DNA of 64,000 bases from Eubacterium sp. MSJ-21 (GTDB taxonomy: Bacteria; Bacillota; Clostridia; Lachnospirales; Lachnospiraceae). The DNA lies in assembly GCF_018918185.1 (NCBI RefSeq), contig NZ_JAHLPZ010000012.1, forward strand, positions 1 through 64,000, written 5' to 3'. The stretch's first letter is position 1. Each line of letters begins with the position of its first letter. The translations under genes were made by a program, and so were the position numbers. The notes under the pieces were generated by a model. The model was not told the DNA's origin, made no database searches, and saw only the letters and a program-made list of their open reading frames with translations. This document shows positions 26,241-33,209 of this stretch, in pieces.

Positions 26241-27308
26241 TTATTTGTCTCCTGCGCCAAGCAGGGCTTCCATACAATAATGCAGTGCTTTATCGCGAAT
26301 TGCCTTATCGCCGCCTTTTTTGTCATCTGACAATTCGTCCATCAGCCTGCCAAGCAGATTGTCGTGATTCGACACATATAACTCGTCCATATCGTAATCA
26401 CATTCTGTCTTATCAATCACTTCGTTGATACAATAACGGCGTGTCAGTTCGCTCAGATTAATTTCCATATTCTGTGCGCTGCGCCCACGCAGCAAAATCC
26501 GGTAAATGTTATCCGCCCCCAGCTCCTGCATCTTTCCCTCTACGAGATTACAGATATCGCCGTTTGTATAAGTTGAATTAATATCCATCGCCATATTCAC
26601 ATATTTTCTACACGCAAACGGCACAAATGTGATCGTCGTCTCACCGGAGGTTGTTACCTCTCCTAAAATATAGCCATGCTTTCCGGTCTCCATATAAGAA
26701 AGGGGTTCCAATGTTCCGGCAAATGCCATGTGATCTTTCAAAATGTGTGCCGGCTTATGCATATGTCCAAGCGCCACATATTGAAATCCAAGCTTTGCCA
26801 CATGTTCCTTGGAAAATGGCATATGTTCCATATCTCCACCATGTCCAAGCAGAATGTTATATGCATCTGGCTTGCCTGGTCGCATACGCTCCAGAATCCG
26901 TCCAGTGTAAGTCGCATGTCCATAGCTATATCCGCTGATGCAGACATTTAGGTCTTCAAAATACACGCTTGCCGCCTGATCGCGTGGCATCACAACCGTG
27001 TTGCTTTCAAATGTATATGTCTCCCATGCAGAACCCGGATCAATATAGTCCTGATCTCCAGCAATAATCACTGTCTTTGTATTCGGAATCTTCCGAAGCT
27101 GGAAGTCCAGATCCTTCAAATCCTGTTCTGTCGGCTTTGTATAGAATAAATTTCCTGCAATCAACAATAATTCAATTTTCTGTTCTTCGCACACTTCAAT
27201 CAAGCGATGAAATGTACTGTAAATCTCCTTTGCCCGCACATCGCTCCAGAGCCTGCCCCGATCCGGCTGTGCGCCCAGATTTACGTCTGCTATATGTATG
27301 AATTTCAT
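26241..27308 (-). CDS. SbcD/YhaO-like metallophosphoesterase
   Basis: 355 residues. Calcineurin-type metal motifs: HIADVNLG (the usual D-x-H is D-V-N here), AGNLFY in place of GDxxD, AGDQDYIDP in place of GNHD, and LGHGGDMEHM, ALGHMHKPAH. Several metal ligands of true SbcD nucleases are therefore changed, so activity is uncertain. Its ATG overlaps the stop of the upstream gene (ATGA), and the ATPase gene follows at once: a three-gene translationally coupled unit. Role in DNA end processing is inferred from the SbcCD and YhaON pairs. Confidence 0.75.
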   Translation of the reverse strand: MKFIHIADVNLGAQPDRGRLWSDVRAKEIYSTFHRLIEVCEEQKIELLLIAGNLFYTKPTEQDLKDLDFQLRKIPNTKTVIIAGDQDYIDPGSAWETYTFESNTVVMPRDQAASVYFEDLNVCISGYSYGHATYTGRILERMRPGKPDAYNILLGHGGDMEHMPFSKEHVAKLGFQYVALGHMHKPAHILKDHMAFAGTLEPLSYMETGKHGYILGEVTTSGETTITFVPFACRKYVNMAMDINSTYTNGDICNLVEGKMQELGADNIYRILLRGRSAQNMEINLSELTRRYCINEVIDKTECDYDMDELYVSNHDNLLGRLMDELSDDKKGGDKAIRDKALHYCMEALLGAGDK

Positions 27309-27688
27309 AGTGTTACTTTGCCTCCATGCAGGCTCTCATGCTCCTGAACCAGTTCCTGATATAAATCCAGCACATTCCAGTGAATGTTATGTTCTGTCAC
27401 AACTGCCCGATAATTAATCTGTGGCATACCATCTTCTTTACATGCCGCCAGAAAACGATTCAACAACCCATCCGAAAATTCTGAAAATAATATCATCGGA
27501 TCCGGCAAATCCTTCCCTTCGTACCAATCCCCGGTCTGTTCAAATCCCGGCAATCCGGCATGACATCCAATTGGCTGAAGAAAACGCTTCCGCGCAATCT
27601 TCTTGCAGGAATACCCAAGGTGCATGCCAAGTGCTTCTAATTTTCTATGCTGTTCCGCCGGAACACTGTATAAAAATATCGTCGGCAT
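27305..27688 (-). CDS. DUF3783-family protein
   Basis: About 127 residues. Its C-terminal half (MILFSEFSDGLLNRFLAACK through VVTEHNIHWNVLDLYQEL) matches what I know as DUF3783, a short uncharacterised domain common in Clostridia. The start at 27688 lies eight bases after GGAGG; the longer frame has no such site. It is the first gene of a coupled unit with the SbcD- and YhaN-like genes, so it may help that complex; this is inference. Confidence 0.65.
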   Translation of the reverse strand: MPTIFLYSVPAEQHRKLEALGMHLGYSCKKIARKRFLQPIGCHAGLPGFEQTGDWYEGKDLPDPMILFSEFSDGLLNRFLAACKEDGMPQINYRAVVTEHNIHWNVLDLYQELVQEHESLHGGKVTL

Positions 27689-27789
27689 TGCATCCGCCTC
27701 CATTCCCTCATTACATACTTCTGATTATTTTATCGCATCGGTACATTGAAATCAAGCTTTTCCAGAAATTCACGAGAGTTTCACAAAAC

Positions 27790-27823
27790 AAAGGACTGTC
27801 CACCATTTCCGCGAACAGCCCTT
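27790..27823 (-). terminator. Terminator after the PocR-type gene
   Basis: On the minus strand AAGGGCTGT pairs imperfectly with ACAGTCCTT, followed by TTGTTTTG, 33 bases past the stop of the PocR-domain gene. Confidence 0.55.
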
Positions 27824-27855
27824 CTTAATTCGATCCATCATCCATGGATTTCCCT

Positions 27856-28632
27856 TTATTCATTTAACTCATGAATGTTCTTCGACAGTTTCTTCAACGA
27901 GTCCACGATCTGGGAACTCGCCTGACTCATGCCATCTGCCAGCTTCTGTACTTCCGATGCAACCACTGTAAAACCACGTCCGGCTTCCCCTGCACGTGCT
28001 GCTTCTATCGCGGCATTTAAGGCAAGGATTCTCTGACGGCCGCTGAATTCCTCGATTTTCTGTGTCTTCTCACTTGCATCATCAATGTATTCCACGCACT
28101 CCTGAATCCCCGTCTGCAGTTTATCCAGCAAACGCTTATTCACTGCAGAAGTATAAGATGCGCGCACAAACATATTAATCACATCGCCAAGCAGCGTCGC
28201 TGCTGCCTCGATTTCTTCCCTTGTCTTAACATTCACCTTGTGCAATGCCCGAACATAGGCCTCTGCATCGATACCAAGCTCTCCCGCCGTCTTCCGGAAT
28301 GCATCGTCATCCGGATGCTCCGGCAGCACCTGTCCGCCAATCACGCTTCCCAGCACCGTTCCGTCATCCAGTGTAATCGGAATACCGAAATCCACCAGTC
28401 CTGCATGGCAGGAATATACACCCTTTCCTTCCCGGTCACACTTCTCACATCGTCTGCGTCCCTCTGCACTTCCACGAGTCAGATCAATACAAAACTCTGT
28501 AAAGTTGTAGCATTCGCTGATGTACTTTCCATCTGCCCCAACAGCCACCGTTGCAAGCCCGGTACTCATCGCCCAGTTCTTCATGATGTCCTCAAACTTC
28601 TTCATGTCACAAAAATCTTCAATACGAATCAT
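27856..28632 (-). CDS. PocR-type sensor fused to a chemoreceptor signalling tip
   Basis: About 258 residues, no transmembrane segment. Residues 1-150 form a PocR ligand-binding domain with the cysteine cluster [20 protein letters not shown]; the last 100 residues are the hairpin tip of a methyl-accepting chemotaxis protein, with [20 protein letters not shown]. It is a cytosolic chemoreceptor-like signal protein, which may bind a metabolite or iron/haem through the cysteines. No che genes are nearby. The start at 28632 is chosen for the GGGGTGG ahead of it. Confidence 0.8.
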   Translation of the reverse strand: MIRIEDFCDMKKFEDIMKNWAMSTGLATVAVGADGKYISECYNFTEFCIDLTRGSAEGRRRCEKCDREGKGVYSCHAGLVDFGIPITLDDGTVLGSVIGGQVLPEHPDDDAFRKTAGELGIDAEAYVRALHKVNVKTREEIEAAATLLGDVINMFVRASYTSAVNKRLLDKLQTGIQECVEYIDDASEKTQKIEEFSGRQRILALNAAIEAARAGEAGRGFTVVASEVQKLADGMSQASSQIVDSLKKLSKNIHELNE

Positions 28633-28720
28633 ATACTTCCACCCCATCTCTCATGGCTTCGCCATTTCGTAATAATATACAAATCAGTATACCATTTTTG
28701 GTGGTTTTTTACAATCTTAA

Positions 28721-28975
28721 TCAACGTTCCATGTGTGCATATTTTTCTTTCGTCGCAAGTCCGCCCCGGATATGGCGTTCGGACTTGTTGACATCTAACA
28801 CCTTCCTTGCCTCGTGTGCAAGACGAAGGTTAATCTGCTCTAAGCGTTCCGTGACGTCTTTATGTACGGTTGACTTCGAAATACCAAACTTCCGAGCAGC
28901 CTGTCTGACCGTTGCCCCTTCCTCTATGATGTACTCACCAATTTCAAGTGCCCGTTCTTCAATGTAATCTTTCAA
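28721..28975 (-). CDS. spoIIID: Sporulation transcriptional regulator SpoIIID
   Basis: 84 residues, near-full identity in pattern to Bacillus SpoIIID: YIEERALEIGEYI, the helix-turn-helix RQAARKFGISKSTVHKDVTERL, and the C-terminal basic RHIRGG with KEKY. SpoIIID acts in the mother cell after engulfment, switching sigma-E genes off and turning on sigK. The start codon is TTG at 28975 behind AGAGG. It is a single gene next to an accessory patch. It supports the view that this organism sporulates, which bears on the split spoVT at the right end of the window. Confidence 0.95.
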   Translation of the reverse strand: MKDYIEERALEIGEYIIEEGATVRQAARKFGISKSTVHKDVTERLEQINLRLAHEARKVLDVNKSERHIRGGLATKEKYAHMER

Positions 28976-29067
28976 CTATACAAACCTCTGTTTGACTGTT
29001 TGTACAGTGTATGAAGATGGTTACGGTAATATGATACCGATTGCTCCCTATATTTCTCAGATAAATC

Positions 29068-29277
29068 TTGACAATGTTGACTGCATTGAAGCACTTGCTG
29101 CAAAGGATACAAAACTCAGAAAAACACTACCGGCGTATTGAACAATTCGCACCTAAAACAGGAACCGTCAGACTTCTACGTCTTACCGAAAAACAATATC
29201 AAAATATTTATATGATGTCCGGCGAAACTGATTATCAAGAAAAAACAGTTAGGAGCAACTGTCATATTATGTTATAA
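29068..29277 (+). pseudogene. Remnant of a cas2-like gene (C-terminal part)
   Basis: The last 50 residues read KHYRRIEQFAPKTG, then TVRLLRLTEKQYQNIY and a short tail QEKTV...IML. The RLLxLTEKQ motif and spacing match the C-terminal half of Cas2 proteins of type II-like CRISPR systems. The N-terminal ferredoxin-like half, with the catalytic Asp, is missing and the frame is closed upstream, so it is a remnant. No cas1, cas9 or csn2 is visible. The nearby 36-bp repeats (29347 and 29929) support the reading. The assignment is by eye, without a search. Confidence 0.5.
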
Positions 29278-29346
29278 TTTAATTTAAGCAAGGAACAAAT
29301 GACTACATATTGTATATATGATGGTTTGTCGCTACTAGATATAATA

Positions 29347-29964
29347 GTTGAACACCACTCCAAAAATAGTGTATCGTTCAACTAACTGTGAATGGTGTGG
29401 GGTATATCATATGAGAGAAGTTAGAGAAGTACATACAATAGATGGCAGACCTGAGCGTATAGTGACAGATACAGCAGTGTACGATATAGAGTATGCTTAT
29501 TGTAATAATATTGTATTTGATAATGCAGTTATTGTAAGAAATAAAGGAAGTCTATCAATCAGGGGTAGACGTGGAATTAAGTTAACTTTTAAGGAGGTAC
29601 AGAACAATGTTAAAGGAAATGCAGGTAATCTGGGACAAATTTCAAGACCAAAGTCTGAGCCTAGATGCAGTAACAAAACAGGAGGTACAGGCTCTAAAGA
29701 GAGCAATATCGGGGGTAGACAGCAAGTCTCTGACAGACGAGGAAAGAGAGGTACAACAGTTGCTGATGAGAGCAGACTGGAAAGACCACTTTGCAGTAGT
29801 GGCAAGACTTTACGACCTGTTCATGTACGCTTAAAGAGTATAGGTTGCATTGCATATAAGGAAGATGAGCCAAGTAAGTTTAAAGAAGATTTCTGTATGG
29901 CTAAATCTTTACAAAAGAACGGTGCTTGGTTGAACACCACTCCAAAAATAGTGTATCGTTCAAC
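29347..29964 (+). CRISPR. Two identical 36-bp CRISPR-like repeats separated by 546 bp
   Basis: Perfect 36-base copies lie at 29347-29382 and 29929-29964. Each begins GTTGAAC and ends GTTCAAC, so the ends are inverted repeats, with an inner CACT/AGTG pair: the length and terminal pattern of type II CRISPR repeats. A cas2-like remnant ends 69 bases upstream and the AT-rich stretch between (29278-29346) holds a TATAAT at 29340-29345 and could be a leader. In place of a 30-base spacer there are 546 bases with small phage-type genes. It may be a broken array, or not CRISPR at all but a duplicated palindrome. Confidence 0.45.
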
Positions 29965-30016
29965 TATAAAGGGGTATCTTTCAGTTGTACTTGGACAGAA
30001 AAGTACAGCGAGTTGA
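29411..30016 (+). CDS. Phage-like ORF of unknown function, doubtful 3' half
   Basis: From the ATG at 29411 the frame reads MREVREVHTIDGRPERIV and continues to KLTFKEVQ at about 29606, then stays open to 30016 across the second 36-bp repeat. The part after 29606 lies over the next gene in another frame and has a Ser/Gly/Arg-rich composition typical of shadow translation, so the real protein is probably only the first 66 residues, with its stop lost or displaced. No family recognised. The KEVQ ending is written by the ribosome site AAGGAGGTACAG of the next gene and recurs at the end of the gene at 30051. Confidence 0.3.
   Translation: MREVREVHTIDGRPERIVTDTAVYDIEYAYCNNIVFDNAVIVRNKGSLSIRGRRGIKLTFKEVQNNVKGNAGNLGQISRPKSEPRCSNKTGGTGSKESNIGGRQQVSDRRGKRGTTVADESRLERPLCSSGKTLRPVHVRLKSIGCIAYKEDEPSKFKEDFCMAKSLQKNGAWLNTTPKIVYRSTIKGYLSVVLGQKSTAS
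29607..29834 (+). CDS. Small phage-like protein of unknown function
   Basis: 75 residues (MLKEMQVIWDKFQDQSLSLD ... ARLYDLFMYA), mostly helical and charged, with no recognised motif. A very strong AAGGAGGTACAG lies just before the ATG, and the same 12-base signal precedes the ORF at 30322, which suggests both come from one phage-type genome. It lies wholly between the two 36-bp repeats. Confidence 0.5.
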   Translation: MLKEMQVIWDKFQDQSLSLDAVTKQEVQALKRAISGVDSKSLTDEEREVQQLLMRADWKDHFAVVARLYDLFMYA

Positions 30017-30050
30017 AACCATTAAAAGAAAGCAGATTCCACAGGTTAAG

Positions 30051-30320
30051 ATGGAGTTTACAGAGGATGTAGATGGTGCTACATTTAATAAAGAATTTAG
30101 CACGTGTTATACAGACCATAGATTCATAACTATTCGAGATACTATTCGTTATGAGCGTAGACATGGTAGTAAGCACAGTCATCATAGTAGTCCTTGTGAG
30201 CACTACAGAAGAGGTACTATTAGACATTATAAAAATGGCAAAACTGTAGAGATTAAAGGTACAGTTGTCAATAAGGGAAAACAGAGCAATACAATTTACA
30301 AAGTTAAGGAGGTACAGTAA
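30051..30320 (+). CDS. Small phage-like protein of unknown function
   Basis: About 90 residues from the ATG at 30051 (MEFTEDVDGATFNKEF), His/Arg-rich in the middle (RRHGSKHSHHSSPCEHYRRG) and ending TVEIKGTVVNKG...KEVQ. A TTG start 22 codons upstream is possible. The C-terminal VVNKG...KEVQ resembles IVRNKG...KEVQ in the ORF at 29411, so the two may be paralogues. No known domain. Confidence 0.4.
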   Translation: MEFTEDVDGATFNKEFSTCYTDHRFITIRDTIRYERRHGSKHSHHSSPCEHYRRGTIRHYKNGKTVEIKGTVVNKGKQSNTIYKVKEVQ

Positions 30321-30321
30321 A

Positions 30322-30390
30322 ATGGCATATAATTCGAAGTACAATGAGGAGTTAATGGGTGTTATTCCTGTTAATGATACAATGAGGTGA
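30322..30390 (+). CDS. 22-residue leader-like ORF before the PC4-like gene
   Basis: ATG after AAGGAGGTACAG, reading MAYNSKYNEELMGVIPVNDT and two further residues before TGA. The stop overlaps the GTG start of the next ORF (GTGA), so either translation is coupled or a one-base frameshift has split what was a single protein. Confidence 0.4.
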   Translation: MAYNSKYNEELMGVIPVNDTMR

Positions 30391-30560
30391 GAGTAACAAA
30401 GTTGTCTGATGATGAGGGCATGGTAGTATCAGTTGATTTTCGTCAGTGGTTTCATCAGAAGAATGACTTAGGGATAAAGCCTACCCAGAAGGAGTTCCGT
30501 ATTGGGGTAGATAAGTTAGATGAGTTGGAGCGGTTGATTAGTATTGTTAAGGAGGGTTAG
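30387..30560 (+). CDS. PC4/p15-like single-strand nucleic-acid-binding protein
   Basis: 57 residues from a GTG overlapping the previous stop. The segment VVSVDFRQWF...LGIKPTQKEFRIGVDKLDEL follows the PC4/YdbC pattern: strand with D-x-R-x-[WY], a loop, K-P-T-x-K, then a strand and a C-terminal helix. PC4-like proteins bind single-stranded DNA and occur in bacteria and in tailed phages. Its place among small phage-type genes and a tRNA suggests phage origin. Identification by eye. Confidence 0.5.
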   Translation: MRVTKLSDDEGMVVSVDFRQWFHQKNDLGIKPTQKEFRIGVDKLDELERLISIVKEG

Positions 30561-30561
30561 T

Positions 30562-30918
30562 ATGAACCTTAGAGTTTATCTTGTTAATGATTGGGATAAA
30601 GTGAATGAGGATGCTAAGAAGTTTGACTTTGATTTGAGAGTCTTGGGTTCTTTCATAAATGGGGGTACCCGTAAGAGTGATATCCATATCGAGTTTTTCG
30701 TAAATGATTCCGAGCTGTTCAGCAAGATGATTGCAGCTACAGATGATTATGTGACGGCATACATTGCTTACAGAGCACTTGAGGCTTGTAGCAAGAGAGT
30801 ACAGAGAAGGGTACTCAGAATTAATGATATTAATCTTGTAAATCTTGTTAGGTGGGTAAACACTACATATAAGGTTAACTGTAACAAGTATGATACAAAT
30901 CTACCACAAGTTTGGTAG
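30562..30918 (+). CDS. Phage-like protein of unknown function
   Basis: 118 residues from the ATG at 30562, five bases after AAGGAGGG. It opens MNLRVYLVNDWDKVNEDAKK and contains LRVLGSFINGGTRKSDIHIE and a basic segment KRVQRRVLRINDIN. No family recognised. It begins right after the PC4-like stop and ends six bases before the tRNA-Gln, in the dense layout of phage genomes. Confidence 0.5.
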   Translation: MNLRVYLVNDWDKVNEDAKKFDFDLRVLGSFINGGTRKSDIHIEFFVNDSELFSKMIAATDDYVTAYIAYRALEACSKRVQRRVLRINDINLVNLVRWVNTTYKVNCNKYDTNLPQVW

Positions 30919-30924
30919 TTGTAT

Positions 30925-30996
30925 CGGGTTATCGCCAAGCGGTAAGGCACAGGACTTTGACTCCTGCATTCGAGGGTTCGAATCCCTCTAGCTCAG
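30925..30996 (+). tRNA. tRNA-Gln (TTG), phage-type, weak acceptor stem
   Basis: Cloverleaf by eye: D-arm GCC...GGC, anticodon stem CAGGA with TCCTG around CTTTGAC (anticodon TTG), T-arm GAGGG-TTCGAAT-CCCTC, discriminator G. The acceptor CGGGTTA against TAGCTCA has two G-U pairs and a C-A mismatch at the first pair, where tRNA-Gln normally has U-A. CCA is not encoded. It lies inside a row of phage-like genes, so it was probably brought in by a phage and may be decaying. Confidence 0.85.
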
Positions 30997-31017
30997 TTAT
31001 TAAAGTATAAAGCTAAT

Positions 31018-31141
31018 AATACAGAGGTTCAGTCATGGAATTTAGATTAACGGTCATCGCTTCCAACAGGATATTTTGTTGCATGTTATTACACAGAATC
31101 TTTAACCTCTATTCGTATAAACATAAATCTTTATTTTTTCT
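31018..31141 (+). other. Broken end of the phage-like segment
   Basis: After the tRNA an ATG at 31035 with a GAGG site opens MEFRLTVIASN, but the frame soon becomes Phe/Leu/Tyr-rich and runs into the converging Uma2 gene, so it is probably a truncated gene where the phage-like segment ends. The exact border is not visible. Confidence 0.25.
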
Positions 31142-31933
31142 TTACAACAGTTTCTCAATCTTCTTTATTAACGCCGCCAAATTGATCGTTAACCTGCCGT
31201 CATACAGACCGACCGGGATATCCGCATCAATTCCATAAATCACAGGGAAGGTCTCTTTGTTGAACTCATACACCATAATGCGCTTCTGATATGGGTCTAC
31301 GATCCAATATTCCTTCACGCCGGCATCCATGTATTTGGAAAGCTTCTTTCCATAATCTCGAAGCCGGGTGGATTTCGAGATTACTTCCAGTACAAAGTCC
31401 GGCGCCCCATATATACAACGCACCTTCATCCGATCAATGTCGCACAAAATGACGACGTCCGGCTGCAGCATCGTCTTGTCATCGCAGTCAAGCTGTACGT
31501 CAACCGGAGAAATAAATGGCATGCATGATCCATCGTGCTCCAGAATAAAATTCGACACCTGACGATGAACCTCTCCTGCGATCAACTGGTGAATCGTCGA
31601 AGGTGCCGCCATATCATAGATACAGCCGTCAATCAGCTCTACCCGGCGATCCTCCGGCAGCGCATAATAATCATCCAGCGTATACTGTCCCTGAACCTTT
31701 GCTGCGTATGCTGTTCCGGAATCCTCTACCATATCCGCATACAGGTAATCACGGTCGCCATTTTCAAAGATACGTGCCAATGCCTCAAGCGTATCATAGC
31801 GCGGCGATTTCGTCTCACCCGTAAATATCTTCTGCACGGTTCCAAGCGGAACCCCCGACATCTGCGACATCATGTTGTACGTGTATCCATGTTCCCGCTT
31901 CTTTTCTTTCATCTCTTCAATCGTCATATGCAT
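31142..31933 (-). CDS. HTH-Uma2 fusion protein
   Basis: 263 residues. The first 65 are a helix-turn-helix (MMSQMSGVPLGTVQKIFTGE) and the rest an Uma2/DUF820 domain of the PD-(D/E)xK nuclease fold: YYALPEDRRVELIDG (conserved Glu), QPDVVIL (the Asp), LVIEV-like VLEVISKSTRLRDYGKK. Uma2 proteins are abundant in cyanobacteria and occur in some Firmicutes; their role is unproven, with nuclease activity suggested by the fold. The HTH would give this one DNA-binding specificity. Single gene, weakly preceded by GGAGCG. Confidence 0.8.
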   Translation of the reverse strand: MHMTIEEMKEKKREHGYTYNMMSQMSGVPLGTVQKIFTGETKSPRYDTLEALARIFENGDRDYLYADMVEDSGTAYAAKVQGQYTLDDYYALPEDRRVELIDGCIYDMAAPSTIHQLIAGEVHRQVSNFILEHDGSCMPFISPVDVQLDCDDKTMLQPDVVILCDIDRMKVRCIYGAPDFVLEVISKSTRLRDYGKKLSKYMDAGVKEYWIVDPYQKRIMVYEFNKETFPVIYGIDADIPVGLYDGRLTINLAALIKKIEKLL

Positions 31934-32237
31934 CGCTCCTTTGGACTGTATTTTCCATTACCAGTCCCTTTATGCATATTATACCCGTATTCTACCCGAT
32001 AGTCAACCGTTTTGTCCGTTTGTGGGGATGCTTTTTATACATGTAAACCTCATGTCATAAATGGTCCGATATTTATTCCTCCCCCAATTCCTCCGCAAAT
32101 ATCCGTTCAAGATCTTCTTCTGTTAAACTTATACATATATCTCCTTAATCTACCCCTAAATAAACTGTTATAAATCTCCCATTTCTCCATCAAAATCTGA
32201 CATATCCCTTGAATTGTATATATACATACAATTGTCA
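31934..32237. other. Intergenic region with small ORF scraps
   Basis: 304 bases with no full gene. On the minus strand AAGGAG at about 32140 precedes the reading ISLTEEDLERIFAEELGEE (about 32073-32132), which lacks a good start and looks like a C-terminal scrap of a lost gene. The rest shows nothing I can name. Confidence 0.25.
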
Positions 32238-32522
32238 TCATCTATGTTTTCCTTTCCTTCTTCGCCTATATATACTTGAAGTACCCTGCTGTACAATATT
32301 AAGACTTGCGTCAAAGCAAAAAGAATCTGTTACACATTCTCCATTCTTCGATCGCAAAAATCTGCTTTTTTTGTCTTCATCCGGTTCCAATGTAAACCAT
32401 CGTTTCTGGAATTCCTCTATATCTTCTGTAAAAAAGAGTGCAGATCCTTCCGCAATAGGACAACGATTACAATCATTTAATGTAATTTTATACATGTGCC
32501 GGCTTTCCGGTTTTTTTATCAT
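32238..32522 (-). CDS. Hypothetical protein
   Basis: 94 residues (MIKKPESRHMYKITLNDCNR ... RRRRKGKHR) with four cysteines and a very basic C-terminus. AAAAGGAG lies seven to ten bases before the ATG, so it is probably translated. No family recognised. It lies just downstream of the 3' scar of a lost phosphoesterase copy (32541-32590), as the gene at 32606 lies downstream of the intact copy. Confidence 0.45.
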   Translation of the reverse strand: MIKKPESRHMYKITLNDCNRCPIAEGSALFFTEDIEEFQKRWFTLEPDEDKKSRFLRSKNGECVTDSFCFDASLNIVQQGTSSIYRRRRKGKHR

Positions 32523-32540
32523 TTTGTATTTTCTCCTTTT

Positions 32541-32590
32541 TCCATATTACAATTCAACAACATCTTCCAATCGATGCATACAATCAACAG
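32541..32590 (-). repeat. Scar of a duplicated phosphoesterase gene
   Basis: Bases 32541-32567 are identical to 33204-33230, the 3' end of the metallophosphoesterase gene, and 32559-32590 match 33495-33526 inside that gene with one difference. The two matches join at the shared AACATCTTC. This is what remains when a second copy of the gene loses about 264 internal bases by recombination at that short homology. Confidence 0.7.
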
Positions 32591-32605
32591 CATTTCCCTT
32601 CTTTA

Positions 32606-33184
32606 TTATCCATTCTTATCCAGATAATCCATCAATTCCTTACGATTCTTTCCACTTACCGATACGCCATATACGAATACCTCTATCCCCGCCTCGACAG
32701 CATCCATCAGCCAAAAATCTGTACCAGACAACCCACAATTTACAACTACATAAATATCCATCTTCTTCAATACCGGTAGTATGTATTTTAATTCGAACAA
32801 ACTAGGTTCAAACAAAACACCCACAACCGTATAATTTTTGTTATAGTCGTGATTATAAGCAGCATAAGAGTCATAAGAGTAAAGCAGTATACAACTCATT
32901 TGCAAAATAAAATGCAGATGCGTGACAAACTGCACTTTTGGTATCCACTCATCACATTCTAACAAATATCCCCCCTTATACTCAATTCCATTATCACTTA
33001 AAAATTCCTTCACAGATGGAAAATCAAAAAACATAACTTCTTCAGACTGGTAGCATACATTAGATTCTAAGCTGCTACAAAATTCATCCTGAATATTCTG
33101 ATATGACGAAAAACAGAGCACACGTTTTTCTTTGTCAAAAAAAAGAGTTCCAGCATCATTATCTTTACAGACAAATAAACTCAT
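32606..33184 (-). CDS. Hypothetical protein
   Basis: 192 residues from the ATG at 33184, which follows GGAGG by seven bases (a longer frame reaches into the phosphoesterase gene). The sequence has the look of a soluble alpha/beta protein: KEFLSDNGIEYKGGYLLECD, ILPVLKKMDIYVVVNCGLSG and IEVFVYGVSVSGKNRKELMD. No family recognised. It is probably cotranscribed with the phosphoesterase 26 bases upstream. Confidence 0.55.
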   Translation of the reverse strand: MSLFVCKDNDAGTLFFDKEKRVLCFSSYQNIQDEFCSSLESNVCYQSEEVMFFDFPSVKEFLSDNGIEYKGGYLLECDEWIPKVQFVTHLHFILQMSCILLYSYDSYAAYNHDYNKNYTVVGVLFEPSLFELKYILPVLKKMDIYVVVNCGLSGTDFWLMDAVEAGIEVFVYGVSVSGKNRKELMDYLDKNG

Positions 33185-33209
33185 TTTTCTACCTCCAAAC
33201 TTCTCCATA

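Noticed and set aside
29497-29805. 102-residue minus-strand frame opposite the phage-like genes
   Set aside because: Opposite to a row of genes with strong plus-strand ribosome sites; the Leu/Pro/Ser-rich composition is typical of antisense shadow translation.
29930-29965. Reading the two 36-bp repeats as att sites of a 582-bp mobile unit
   Set aside because: No recombinase or transposase lies between or beside them, and the end pattern and the cas2-like neighbour fit CRISPR repeats better; still not excluded.
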